Below, one piece after another: positions 21,386 through 33,280 of a stretch of 64,000 bases of DNA. The translations under genes and the position numbers were made by a program. The stretch comes from Rhizophagus irregularis (taxonomy: Eukaryota; Glomeromycota; Glomeromycetes; Glomerales; Glomeraceae), in contig NC_089456.1 of NCBI RefSeq assembly GCF_026210795.1, positions 374,501-438,500 of the forward strand, in the 5' to 3' direction. The notes beneath the pieces are model-generated. The model was not told the DNA's origin. It searched no databases and saw only the letters and a program-made list of their open reading frames with translations. Numbering within the stretch: the first letter of the stretch is position 1; the number at the start of each line of letters is the position of its first letter.

Positions 21386-23540
21386 TTAAGGTACAGACAT
21401 GCGTCTTTCCAAAGATTCTAATCGGGCTTTCAAAGCTTTCAAAATATATTCATAATCTTTAGGTTGCGACTCTTCAGCATTACTATGTGAAGAAGCAGAA
21501 GATAATGGTGGGCTAGAATGTGTAACGGATGAATATTGCGAAGAGCTTTTATTCGCATTTTGAGAAAATGCGGCGGTATTCTTATTATGACTATATCCCA
21601 TGTCACTACTTGCTGTACTAATATCACTTAATCTTCTGTCTGGATCTAACGGAGGACTTGGGCTCATTCCTGCGATAGCTGTACTACTACGCATACGTTC
21701 TTCAACCTTTGAAAGACGCTTTTCTAAAGTCATCAAGTCTTTAACAACTTCCCTTTGCATTTCACGAAAATGTCCACGAACTAAACTTTCAATCATACTT
21801 CCTGAAGCTTGAAGTGTTTGAAGAAGGGTTGTCGTCTTACGAATTTGATCTTCAAGTGTAGTTTTAAGTGAACGAGTGTCAGCTACTGTATCATAAAATG
21901 TATCAAAAAGTTGCATGAAAGATTCTTTGGATGGCTGTTCGCCATTTGTGTGTAACATTGGACTTGTAACAGACTTAGAAATACGAGGTAAACGAGGACT
22001 AGGACTAGGAAGAGGTAGAGGACTTGAAGTAACGCTATTAGAACGAACATCTTCTATATTATGAGGAGAGATAAGCCCATTGATACTTGCACTTGTAGAA
22101 GCAGAATGTGTATTCAAAGACTGACTATGACTTGTAGGACGAAAAGCTGAATTTGCTGACAAAGGAAATCCAGAAACATTTTGTTTATTAGAAGCTGATC
22201 TATTTATCGGAATTGGAGCTGTCATAGGTGGTTGTCTATTATTTATTAAACCAGCAGAGTTTTGACCACGAGCTTTACTAACACCGGGCGATGCAGATGA
22301 CAAGCCTGAAATGTCATTATAAGGTGGAGCAAAAACGCTGAGATTTCTTGAATTACGATTACTTCTATTTGAAGCAGAATTTCGTTTTGACAATGTGTTG
22401 GAAGTTCTGTTAGATTCCCAAGTACCTTGAGATGTATGTCTTCTATCAACAAAAGTTTGTTGTTGTAACATCTGTTGCTGGGCTTGTTGTTGTCTTGCTT
22501 CAATTATAGCCTTTTGTTGTTGTTTTAACTTAAGAGTGTTCCTAACTTGTTCCATAACTTCTGGATTATTAGTGACTTTGATGTTATTAGATCCAATCGC
22601 TGGTTGTACTGTAACACGTCTTCTTTTACGCATTCTATTTTCTTCATCAACTACTTCGCCAGAAGCTAACGGTGATGAAGGTGAATGAGGTGATCTAGGC
22701 GATTGATTTGGTGAGGAAGGATTTGAGTTTTCACTTCCAGAATAAGACGGTGATGGTTCTTGCTTGATCGTTGGTGTTCCTCTATAAATCAAGAATAGGA
22801 AAAAAATAAAATTTATAAACAAACACTATAATATTAAACTTTACTTTTGGTAATCTAGTTTACCTATCTGATCCCACAGGCGAGACTGTACGTTCGACCG
22901 GCGAAGTTACGCTTGAGGCATACCTTCTACTATTAGTATTATCATCGTTATCTAAAACTGCCTCAAGAGACATACGTTTTCTTCCATTCGTCGGTGGTGG
23001 ACTTAAATGTCCATTAGATGTTGATGAGTTTAAATTATTAGGAGATCTAATGTGCGGAGTATTATTTGAAATGGGTGACATTGTCGGTGTATTCAATGTA
23101 AAAAATTCGAACTCGATATCTAAAACACCAGGTGTACGAGTTACATCAACACTTTCTAATAATTTATCAGCCATTCCTGATGTTATTTCTTTTCGACCAT
23201 ATTTGCAAAATTCGGCAAGTAAAGGATTTCCTAATCTAGTTCCAGTATCACTTATTGCACGAGCGGCTAAATATACATCACCAGAGCGTTCATAAAAACA
23301 ATATCCGGGTGTGTCAAAATAAATTTGAGGGATTCCCCTTGATTTAAATATGTAACCTGTTTCATTTGATTCAAAAAATATAGCATCAATGTCCCTTAAA
23401 CGATAAAATGGTTGATGTGAAGGAAATTCTTGGACAGTTGGAGAGGATAAAGACGGAGAGGCAGCTACTAAGGGAAATAAATATAGATAAAATGGTTGCT
23501 GGTTGGCATATACACCAATTTGAAGCTTTGTAACTTTCAT
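21386..23540 (-). CDS. Unrecognised 690-residue Ser/Pro-rich protein with coiled coils
   Basis: Two exons on the minus strand (23540-22864 and 22781-21386) join in phase through a GTAAAC...TATAG intron. The first ~160 residues look folded: an opening KVTKLQIGVYANQQPFYLYL, and later YRLRDIDAIFFES and IPQIYFDTPGYCFYERSGDV. I do not recognise this domain. The rest is Ser/Pro/Asn-rich, with an IKQE tetrapeptide that fits a SUMO-acceptor consensus, a basic MRKRRRV stretch that could be a nuclear localisation signal, a Gln-rich helix near residue 310, a coiled coil around residues 525-595 and a short C-terminal helix. The layout suggests a nuclear regulatory or scaffold protein, but that is inference. 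Codon use is ordinary. The ATG is the only start that keeps the conserved-looking N-terminus. Confidence 0.8.
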
Positions 23541-24511
23541 GGTGTAAACCGTTAAACAAAGGAGTGTAGAAAATTAGTTGGAATTCGGAAGGGAAGGTAA
23601 ATAAGGAAGAGAGTGAAAGCGGATAAAAAAAGAGATACTAAGGAAAGTTTATCGGAATTTAGGATTAAGTAAAAAAACAAAAGTAAGGAAGTTATTTTTC
23701 AAGACTTTTTGTGATCCCCTGAAGCAGGCTAGCACGCAGGCCACAAATGAGCTTAAAAAACAAACCAAATAAAGTAGGTTTGAAAAGAGAGTAAAAGAAT
23801 GGAAGGTTTATGGCGAGCAAGTCTTTTGAACAGGAAGGAAGATTGCACAACCAGCAAGGAGTAAATTGTTTCAAAGACGAAGATTTTTGATTTAAATTTA
23901 AATCAAAATCGTACAAAGTATAATCGGGTAAAAGTTATGACTTTAAAAGTAACAAACACAAACATTGTATTTGGTTTCCGTATTAAGGTTCAGCAATAAA
24001 TACACTACATTGGTAAATCTTTGGATCCCATTATTTAAAAATTTAAACCTGCTATTAATGGTCATTTCCCGGTAGTTTCAAACTTTTAGTTTAATATATA
24101 TCAAATGAATTCAAATTAGGCAAAGAAAAAATTAATCCTTTTTAATTGCATTATTCTTTGTAAAAAATATACTGATAAATAAATAAAGTTTCATGAACAG
24201 TTTCATATTTTAATGAAATTAATAAACGGTTGAAAATGTATTGGATGATTTCTTTTGAAACATATTTAAGTGTAAGATTTATGAAACCTACGTGAGATTT
24301 AGCGGAAAATATCAAGTAACAAAAATTTTTATCTTTTAAAATTGGTTTTTTACCGAATATTTCGTCTGTCAGTTAAAGTAACGCAAATCTGAAACATGAT
24401 TATTTTTTTTATTTATATTGTTTGTTGAGAGTAATTTATAATTGTGACCAACCAAAATTTTCCTCATCGGATAATTTTTATTATGTAATAATAAATTTAT
24501 ATCATATCAAT
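23541..24511. other. Intergenic, purine-rich 5' leader of the 690-residue gene
   Basis: Positions 23,560-23,900 are rich in AAGGAAG/GAGAG words and probably belong to the transcribed leader of the minus-strand gene starting at 23,540. A short minus ORF here has no family marks. From 23,930 to 24,480 I see nothing beyond AT-rich sequence. Confidence 0.4.
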
Positions 24512-25119
24512 TTAGGAAATTTTATTCTTAGAATTCTTTCTCTTCTTTTTCTTATCTCTTTCAGCCAAATATATTGATAAAAAATCTCCTCCAAATTGTT
24601 TCTTTGATATATTGTCGTTATCCATAGAATTAACTTTTGATTTTTTTATAGAAATTTTGCTATCTTCCAAGTCCTCATTTTTATTTGTATGTCTCATAGG
24701 GTCCGATGAAACATCATCCTCGTCATCTTTTTGATTATTTTTTCGTATTAATTTACGTTTAAGTATCATTTCTGAAACTGCTTTATTCTTAATTCCATTC
24801 TTCCCAATCCTAAAAATTAAAACAATTATATTATGTCTAACGTAATTAATTTAAATTATATAATAAAAAAATTTTTATTTCCGTAAATTGCTGTTAAGAT
24901 AATAAACTATTGATCAATATACCTAGCAATATGTCTTTCTTGAATTGATTTGGTTAATTCTTTTTGTCGTAAAAGTTCCTCTTTTTCTTCTTTTGCCTCT
25001 TCTTCAGGATCAGGAGGTGGCAACCAAGAATCAACTAAAGTGGAAACCATATCAAAAGAAACATCTAATTTAGTTCGTAGTGCCTCTAATTCTTCAAAAC
25101 GTTCCTGTGAAATGGACAT
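24512..25119 (-). CDS. Small charged protein, DUF3245-like
   Basis: Two minus-strand exons (25119-24923 and 24809-24512) join in phase to give ~164 residues. The first half is helical, and its clearest mark is VDSWLPPPDPEEEAKEE around residues 30-46. That resembles, from memory, the short fungal family DUF3245; I could not check it. The second half is a Lys/Asp-rich tail ending in KKKKRKNSKNKIS, likely nuclear or nucleolar by composition. The longer upstream reading starts at GTG, so I chose the internal ATG (MSISQERFEEL). No function is known to me. Confidence 0.72.
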
Positions 25120-27534
25120 GGTTAAATGTTTCGAAAATTCGGTAAGTCGAGTCACATATTTATAAACGTATTAACATGTAACACAAAATGATGTGATTAC
25201 ATGTCTTACGTCTCATCTACACTACATTTTTCCGATCTTTTTTTTTTATCGGTTTTAATTCATCATGTGATTTATTATATTTCAAAGAGTGCTTACTTAA
25301 AGCTAGACATGTACGTAAATTAGTACAGTACGGTAGTACGGACATTCCAAAAAAAAAAATTGTACTCGGATACGTTATTACCTACTATATTTTTGTAATC
25401 CGTATTAGTTTTGGCGAGCTTAGTTTATATCTGCACAGCCAATCCTGGTCTTCAACATCTTAGCTATCTTTAAATTATCATAATTATCACCGAAAAAGCG
25501 TGGATGAATGAATGTACTGGTTTAGCAGTCCACCCACACGTCAAACATATGTACTAGGTAAAAGAATTTATATTTTGGCATATCCGTATTACCATATTGT
25601 ACTATACCTTCCAGGACATGGTGAAGATGGGTAATCATCATTAATCGTCTTAATCGTCTTAATTTTCCTTTTTGTTTATTCTTTCTGTTTCACAAGCTTT
25701 ATCAATTTTCTAAATTGTCATGTCTGCCAGTTCATTAGATCAAACATCCCTTTTGAAAGTTGCGAGTACTTTATGCATAAAAGCGATTGGAAATAGATCA
25801 ACGGGAGAGGATGAATCATGTATCTGATCCATCTGCGGTTAATGGGGTCTTCCAAGCGAACAGAACTAGAAAGTAAGTAATGCGAAAAATTGGTTAACAT
25901 ATAAGTAAACCAATGCGTCATATTTGTTGAGCTATGTCATTTATATGTTTCATCATCAGTGAGGACAAACTCAATTTTTTGAAAATATTTCAGAGAATTT
26001 CTTTTCAAATATTAAAATATTTTAAGGTTTTAGAGAAGAGTAAGGATAAAAGGGTAGCGAGATTATGTGGTGATGTTGTAAAAGGGGGAAAAGGTAATGA
26101 GAAAGAGAAGGTAATGGCCTAATAGCGAGATTATGTCTACTAGGCACTGATTAATATATAAAGTTTGTGGAAATGTTAATATTTTTGAAGGTGTTACTGT
26201 ACAATTCTTACTGCCAACACAATATCCAGTAAATAAATACTGACAACTAAGGCTACTTCAGTTTTAGCAGGAAAACTTCTTGAGAATATACATTATGTCC
26301 TTTTTCAATGTTCCAAAAGAAATTAGATATAAACCTACTGAACAGAACAAAGTATTGTTAATGTCAGAGTGTATTTTAGAAAGGCTTGAACACCTAGAAG
26401 TATGTAATAAAAGTTTTGTATGTATACCTTTTCATGGTTGAGGGTTGGTTATTTGGAATCTGGTATTGCCAAAAGTAAAGTTTTTTCTAGAAATACTGCA
26501 TAATCATGCGAAATTTGGTGGCTCAGGGTATGGCGTCCGTCACAAAGTTTTTTTCAAGTTGCTGGATACACTCAGGGTTTCGAGTATTGCAAACTTCTAC
26601 TTATCCTTAGAAGATATGCAGGGATGAGTATAAACTTTATTTAAAGAGACATACATCTGAGATATCTTCAATTACTTTGAATCTTGTTCCAAATCAAATA
26701 CTTCTTGTTCTCTGGATCATTATATTCATCGTTATCTGTATAAAACTTATCTAGTCGTTCATTACCCTTCCTTCATACTGTGATGTTCGGAAGAACAGTC
26801 TGTATCTTCTAAGCTTCTAGTAATTCGTATAGATTTCTTTTATGTTCACGAGATTATTAGTTGTTCATGTGAGATTTCAGTAGCACTTATGAATGAATTG
26901 ATTATTATGAACACATAAATTAAAACAATAATTAGCATATCAGCGTGCCTAATCTTCAAAATCAAATCGACTTCTAAATGATTGTTCAGTATTGTTAGAT
27001 ATCTTAAAGGCTTTAGTCTTTGTATTTTGTAGAACTGAGGAAGATGAGCCCATTTGATAACAACCTATCTGTCAATAATTTCATCACAATTTTCTGATGT
27101 TAGATGTGTACATTCTTCGCTAAGGCAATCGATATGGAACCATTAATGCAATTTAAATAGAGCAATCCCGTTTGAGATGTTCATCTGTAAAAATTTATAA
27201 TTCAGCTACTAAAAATATCAGGATTTGGTAAATAAATCGGGTATGTTAACGGTTGCTTTCAAAGGCCTTCTCAAGAAGAAAGTTAAGCTGCTTCTCGTTC
27301 AGCTGTAAACTTGATAAGCTCCTCCAGACAACTTATCATTTAATTTCTTCAATTAATATGGAGACTTTTCCATGGAAAAAGAAACGGTTTAATTAATATT
27401 TTGATAAGTTTAAAATTAATCTTTGGCCAAAAAATGAAATAGATTTATTTCAAAATCTGGGGTAACGCAGTGGTAACGCAGATGATGCTTATCGTGTTAA
27501 GGGGGTGCTTAATTTCTGGACTATTGAACTCCGA
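25120..27534. other. Intergenic stretch without a supported gene
   Basis: About 2.4 kb of sequence that is less AT-extreme than the repeat region. Short ORFs occur on both strands. On the minus strand around 26,950-27,300 a few pieces read as plausible protein (for example AHLPQFYKIQRLKPLRYL), but stops and frame changes break them. It may be an old pseudogene or transposon; I could not name it. Upstream of the gene at 24,512-25,119, a T-rich tract and a CATGTG word lie within 150 bases of its start. Confidence 0.35.
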
Positions 27535-27540
27535 ACGCGT
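27535..27540. promoter_or_regulatory. ACGCGT (MCB-like) site upstream of PSO2
   Basis: ACGCGT lies 21 bases before the chosen PSO2 start codon. In yeasts this MluI box binds MBF and drives G1/S expression of replication and repair genes. Whether MBF acts on it here is inference, and the site would fall in the leader if transcription starts further upstream. Confidence 0.4.
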
Positions 27541-27561
27541 TATATTTCTATAAATAAAGAA

Positions 27562-30452
27562 ATGCCTGCTTTTTGGTTTTTTAACGAAAAAATGTCTGAA
27601 GATAGTCCGGATTGTGAAATTTGGGACAAGAGAACAAACGAACTGGTTCAAAAAATTAGAAATACTGAAACGAAAACTTCAACCAACCGATCTATTACAA
27701 CAACCGGTAAAACTACTAGTGAATACATAAATCAAGAAAACGCGTCTTTTTCTTTTCAGCCAAAAAATGAACGTTCAAAAAACACTATCAAGACTCGATT
27801 AAAACAAAATAATACTAAAACTACACGTACTATTTCAACTACCAAAACACGAACTTTATTTTCATTTTTTGCGCCAAAAATATCATCTAATAGGACGACA
27901 GAAAATAATGATAATGATATAAATATTAATATTGAACAGGAAAAGAATTTATCCGATAATGCTATTAAACGTGTAAAGTATGATAATGAATCAATGATTA
28001 AAGTCGATAATGAAATAAATGATAAAAAAAGTTCTATACACATACCATCAAAATATTGGAATTCGGTTAGAGAAAGTCGGCAGCAATCAGATGATAAGAA
28101 TGAGAAACAAAATGAACCATTTCCTTGTGAGGAAGAGTTAAATTTAGCTATGAATGAAATAAGTGAAATGGTCATTATTGATGATAATTCGACTTCTTGT
28201 CCTATTTGTGGAATATCTTTGAAAAATTTTTCATATAAAGCGAGTATATTTTAATCAAAAAAAAGCAAAAAATTTTTTTTTAACGAGAATTTGTTTATTT
28301 TTACAGAAATCAAACGAACACATTAATAACTGTATCGATAGTCCATTAAAGTTGTCCGTAACAAAAAAAAAAATATTCGACAACACTGAATCATCATTAC
28401 TGCTTGAGCCACAAAATCCTTTATTCAGCATAGATGAAAAAGGATCAACCAATATACTAGACGTTGAACAACCTGAAGATAATGAATTAGTTATTAATAA
28501 GAAACAAGATCGGGTTGCACAATCTAAAAAAGAATGTCCATGGTATAAAAAGCTTCCAGGTATATTCTTTTAAAAAACCACTTTACTAAATAGTATTTCT
28601 TATTTATTATAAACTAATTATGTTAATTAGACACAAGTATAACAGTGGATGCATTTAAATATGGCAAGATTCCTCATTGCACTGCCTACTTTTTGAGGTA
28701 ATATAAGAGTAGGGTTTGGTAATTTTTTTTTAAGAATCAATTATTTATTTGGTTATATTTTTGGAAGTCACTTCCATTCAGATCATTATAATGGATTAAC
28801 CTCAAAGTGGTCTAATGGATTGATTTACTGTTCCACAGTTACCGGTAATTTGGTAATCCAAAAATTAAAAGTGGCGCGTAATTTTGTTCGTAAACTTCCT
28901 ATGAATGATGAAGTTAGCATTGATAGCAACAATGATATTACGGTTACTTTGATTGATGCTAATCAGTAAGTTCAATTTAACTTTTTTTTTGAGATTTCGT
29001 TCATCATATAATGTTAAATACGTTTCTAGTTGTCCCGGATCAGCACTTTTTTTGTTCAAATTGAAGGACAAGAGTGGCCGAATCAAGCGATATCTTCATA
29101 CTGGAGATTTTCGTGCTTGTCCTCGACAAGTACTTCATTCAGCAATCGTACAACCTCAAAATCCTGCAATTGACATTTTATATCTTGACACTACTTACTT
29201 AAATCCACAATATTGTTTTCCTGCTCAAGAACAAGTTGTTAATGCTGTGATTAAACTGATTCGCAAAGCAATTAATAGGGGTGAATTAATTCCTATGAAA
29301 CGTAGTAGTGGTTATAATGGTCAATGGAGAAATAAGCAACCTCGATTGGACAAGTCACAACTTGCATTAGATAAATGGTTTAAAAAAACATCAACAGATT
29401 CTAATAAAACTGAACAATTAGAAAATGTGACAAATGCAGAAGACATTGCGATGGAAGATGAATTTCAACATGAAGATAATGAAGATAATGATGATATGGA
29501 CATCGATGAAACGAAATTAAAGAATAGCAAAATTTTAATTGTAATTGGTACATACTTAATTGGTAAAGAGAAGGTCTTTTTTGGTAATTAGACTTATATG
29601 AATGTCCTCTTTCATTTTATTGAAAAATATTAAGCGATTGTATGTTATTATAGGTATAGCAAAAGCCTTTCGATCAAGGATTTACGTTACAGATGAGAAG
29701 CGAAAAATGCTTATGTGTCAGGAAATTCCCGGTATAGAATCACTTTTGACAAACGATCCACATCAAGCCAGCGTACATGTTGTCTCTCTTATGTCAATAA
29801 AATCCAGTGTAATTTTTACATTTCACTTACTGCTGATTTATATTTTAAATCTTGTTAATGAATATATATAATATAATATAGAGTCTTTTTGCATATCTTG
29901 AAAGTCTTAAACCGACGTTCAAATATGTAATGGCTTTTCGTCCAACTGGATGGGCATATAAGGGACAAAAATTTTCATCATCATCTACGACAGAAGAAAT
30001 TCTTAATACTTCTACTCCATTCACCATTGATTCTATAACACCAACTTTTTCTACATCAATATGTCAAATATTTGGTGTACCTTATTCCGAACATTCAAGT
30101 TTTAGAGAGCTAGCTGCTTTTGTATTGTCATTGAATATAAGAAAAATTATACCTACAGTTAACATTGGGTGAGACTTTATTTTGAATATATTTTGTTTGA
30201 ATTCAACCCTTCTCTTTAAAACCACTTCTCTCTTCCTTTTCCTTTCTTTTTTTTTTAAAAAAAAAACTCCCTCATTCTTCCTTAAAAAAAAAACCTCTAT
30301 ATTATTTTGATCATGTATTTATTACTACCATTTTCTTCAGATCTGAGAAAAGTCGGGAAAACATGAACTATTGGCTTGATAATTGGCAGAAGGAAAAGGA
30401 TAAGAACAAGAATATTAAAGTCGTGCCATATAATACTGTGGATCATTGGTAA
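27562..30452 (+). CDS. PSO2: DNA interstrand-crosslink repair nuclease, SNM1/Pso2 family
   Basis: SNM1/Pso2 proteins are 5' exonucleases of the metallo-beta-lactamase/beta-CASP class that process DNA interstrand crosslinks. Eight exons (27562-28239, 28307-28559, 28631-28697, 28768-28965, 29030-29583, 29654-29808, 29882-30168, 30341-30452) give about 767 residues. A UBZ4-type ubiquitin-binding finger (CPIC...HINNC, residues ~213-235) precedes the catalytic part: CPWYKKLP, SHFHSDHYNG (metal ligands), DANHCPGSALFLF, YLHTGDFRA, LDTTYL, GTYLIGKEKVF, then AFRPTGW and PYSEHSSF of beta-CASP. An acidic insert (residues ~520-575) sits inside the domain. The first intron must use a GC donor (AAA|GCGAGT) to keep the finger in frame. 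The ATG at 27592 is an alternative start. Confidence 0.93.
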
Positions 30453-30723
30453 TTCGTTTTAGATTTAATTACGAGAATAGACCATAGAAAAAAACAATAA
30501 ATTTAAATTTGAAAATGGAATTTTAATTTATAATATCACGTGATACTGTTTCTATGTTCTCTCTCTCGAAATTCAATTTCATCACAGCCAAAGTTTGTTA
30601 TAGTGAAGCTCATTATAGTGAATTTGGCTTATAGTGAACTATTTTATCTCCTTAGTTTCGTTATAGAACCTACTGACAAAATCTCGATATTAGATATAGT
30701 GAACTTTTTAAAAATATTTACTA

Positions 30724-30919
30724 CAGTCAAAGCTCGTTATAGTGAACTTTCCGTTCCACTATGTAATTTTTTCCCTTTTTTTCACTATAACGAGATTTAT
30801 TAAGAAAATTCACTATATCGAGAGAAATTAATTATAAGGAAAAAAAATCAATAGGTCACTATAACGCGATTTTACTTAATGTTCACTATAACGAGATTCA
30901 CTATAACGAGCTTTGACTG
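30724..30919. mobile_element. 196-bp pogo/Tigger-type MITE with long, near-perfect ends
   Basis: CAGTCAAAGCTCGTTATAGT and its exact complement form the ends, with TA at 30,722-30,723 and 30,920-30,921. The near-identity of the two ends suggests recent activity. A second, older-looking left end (CAGCCAAAGTTTGTTATAGT at ~30,584) lies 140 bp upstream, so the MITE may sit inside or beside an older copy. Confidence 0.8.
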
Positions 30920-30921
30920 TA

Positions 30922-31793
30922 TAGAACAAATATTATAAATTTATAGTCTTTATAGTGAATAATATCATTCAGTGATGTAAATTTAGGCGCAGCGTCAATT
31001 TCATATTATTGAAAGAGGGTGAGCGCTCTGCGTATACCACGAATAGCGCAAAATTTGCTAAGATCATCTTATAATTATATGATATGTAATTTAAGTCTAA
31101 TAAATTTGTATAGCAAATTTGTATTTTATACAGAACATGAAGACATTTAATGATGATACTTTAACTTTGGAAAAGCATACAATACCTAAAAGCAAGGCGG
31201 ATGGGAAAAGTAAATTTTAATTTCATTAGTAAATTGTAAATAAACATTTCTACTTTTTTTTAGTGGGTAGGACATGTAACATTTAACATTCTAGTATAAA
31301 TTTTTTTACGCGTTTTTATTATATTACTTTATATATAAAGAGCGTATAATTAGATATGCACACTTTTAAACATAAATTAAGGGTTGACCAATCTGGTAAA
31401 AATAGTTAGTTAGATTAAAAGAAAATTAAATTTACAAAATCTTATTTTTGGCTAAGAAATTAATTCATTCCAATAGTACCTTATCAGATAGAAATTATAA
31501 GACATGATAATTGAAGAATTAGAAATACCGTAAATGCTATTAGTAATAAAAAAAGCTTCGAATAATTTAGAAAAAAATAATCATTTTTAAAATCCACTAA
31601 TAACATTATAATTAATAAAAATTAAAATTTTTTTTATTTTGTATCAATATAAAGTTTACTATAAAGAAATCTTTCTTTTTTTGTTATAGTGAACAAAAAT
31701 AGTTAGAACCGAGGATTCGCTAATTTGGCATGATTTTTTAATAATTTACTTTGCTGTAACTAGGAGTTCTATAAGTAGACAAATTTACTTGTT
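30922..31793. other. Intergenic, no supported gene
   Basis: AT-rich sequence between a MITE and the small minus-strand ORF. A short GC-richer patch near 30,985-31,060 (GCGCAGCG, GAGCGCTCTGCG) is the only compositional feature, and I found no RNA gene in it. Confidence 0.35.
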
Positions 31794-32168
31794 CTATTTA
31801 GCTTGACAAAGGTTGTCTATTTCTTCCGAGGTTAGTTTTTTGCTGAGTCCTACTTTTATGTTTTCCAAGAATTCAATAAATTCTTTTGGATTAGTTGGAA
31901 GATTTTTAAAAAATGCTTTTAGTTCATTATTTCTTTTATTTCGCTTAGCAGAAAATTTACTCTTGCTTTTCAGTTTTTCTTTGGCAGAGTTAATTGATTG
32001 TTCTGAAGGTGGTTGTTTCTTGCCAGAATTATTTGGTTGGTTTGGATTTGTCTTTGGTAAAGTTGTTTGTGGCGGAATTGGCGGACTCAATTTTAAACCA
32101 AAATTTTTTGCTAAATTACATTGCGGACACTCCGGATTTTCTACTCTCTGGCACCAAGGGCATACCAT
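31794..32168 (-). CDS. Small hypothetical protein with zinc-ribbon-like Cys cluster
   Basis: A single-exon ORF of 124 residues. The N-terminus has two Cys pairs, CPWC at residues 3-6 and CPQC at 14-17, spaced like a small zinc knuckle. A Pro/Gln/Asn-rich linker and a Lys-rich segment (residues ~60-82) follow. The C-terminus (residues ~84-124) reads as two amphipathic helices, FFKNLPTNPKEFIEFLENIK and LTSEEIDNLC. I do not recognise a family. The ATG is the only one before the Cys cluster. A sense-antisense ORF of similar length exists on the plus strand, but it has a hydrophobic, shadow-like composition. Confidence 0.55.
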   Translation of the reverse strand: MVCPWCQRVENPECPQCNLAKNFGLKLSPPIPPQTTLPKTNPNQPNNSGKKQPPSEQSINSAKEKLKSKSKFSAKRNKRNNELKAFFKNLPTNPKEFIEFLENIKVGLSKKLTSEEIDNLCQAK

Positions 32169-32472
32169 ATTGTAATAATTTATTTTTTTTTTTTACAGTA
32201 TAGGTAAAAATTGAATCGAAAAGTTCGGATAAAAGGCTTCTAATGGACTTTTAAGAACTTTTTTAAGGAAAATTAAAATACTACATTATATATTTTGTTG
32301 CTTCCAGCATGCACATGTGCAATTTTTAAAGGAAGGTTATGCACAATGAATTCTTTATATTTTTTATATTTCTTTATATGAACATAAAAAGGAATTTCCA
32401 TGCGCACAAGAGATTTTATACACTGTTCGATATTCAATAACTAATAATTAATTTATTTAAAGTTAATAAGAA

Positions 32473-32556
32473 GCCTTCTTGGCTCAGTTGGCAGAGCGTC
32501 TGCCTAGTATGAAATATGTTAGCAGAAGGTCGTCAGTTCGATTCTGGCAGAAGGCA
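32473..32556 (+). tRNA. tRNA-Thr (anticodon AGT) with an 11-nt intron
   Basis: The acceptor stem GCCTTCT pairs with AGAAGGC, followed by discriminator A. The D-arm is TGGCTCAGTTGGCAGAGC, the anticodon stem TCTGC pairs with GCAGA, and the T-arm contains GTTCGATTC (B box). The anticodon loop reads CTAGTA then A38, interrupted after position 37 by an 11-base intron at 32,510-32,520. Anticodon AGT is at 32,506-32,508. The CCA end is not encoded, as expected in a eukaryote. A T-run suited to polymerase III termination lies ~40 bases downstream. Confidence 0.9.
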
Positions 32557-33280
32557 ATTATTATATTAAATCTAGTGATCGCATTTGAATCTGGATTGTT
32601 TTTTTATTTTATTTTATTTTATTTTATTTTATTTTTCATATGTAAATAATTTATTTGTGAGAGAATCATCGTTAAACAAATAGATTAATAAATATAATCG
32701 GTTAAAAGTTAATTTGACTTTGAGATTAAAAAGTTTTGCTTGTTACACGACAACTTATATTCAATTATAAATTTATCCGCAAGATTTAAAGGAAATGAAA
32801 TAATAATAGAATAATAATTAATATATTCGATATTAAAAAATTTACGAAAACAATTTATTATGTTTATCAAAATTTTATGGTTAAAAAAATTCAATTTATT
32901 AAATTATTAATTATTAAATGATTAAACACAACATTTTCATCGTTTCATCATTATGATAAATGATAATGAAGTTAAATAACAAAGAAAAAAAAAAAGTATA
33001 TTAATTTTAATTTATGTTTAATTTTTAAGATTAATATACAGTTATATACTTGTTATAAAGGAAAAAAATTAATATATACAGTATATACTTGTATAAAGGA
33101 AAAAATTTACTTATATTTATATGTGGAACATGTGTTCAATTGTTGTCATGTTTCTAATCGGAATAAAGATTCACCCTTTTAGGTTTATTTTTAGTAAGAT
33201 CTACAGTATTTAATAACCGACACAATACAAATTAGGTTTGTAACAAATTGTTTACATAAAAAAAAAAACACTTTCTTATA
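32557..33280. other. Intergenic with a TTTTA microsatellite
   Basis: Positions ~32,598-32,636 hold a (TTTTA)n tract. The remainder, upstream of the kinase, is AT-rich with two near-copies of AGTATATACTTGTAT AAAGGAAAAAA-type sequence around 33,040-33,110. No gene. Confidence 0.5.

Noticed and set aside
26281-26440. Plus ORF beginning MSFFNVPKEIRYKPTE
   Set aside because: Protein-like start but it stops after ~50 codons, and no splice-supported continuation or family was found.
27756-28175. 139-residue minus ORF inside PSO2
   Set aside because: Shadow of the Asn/Lys/Ser-rich PSO2 N-terminal exon.
31813-32175. 120-residue plus ORF antisense to the zinc-ribbon-like ORF
   Set aside because: Hydrophobic Leu/Phe-rich antisense reading; the minus frame has the ordered Cys pairs and a charged, soluble composition.
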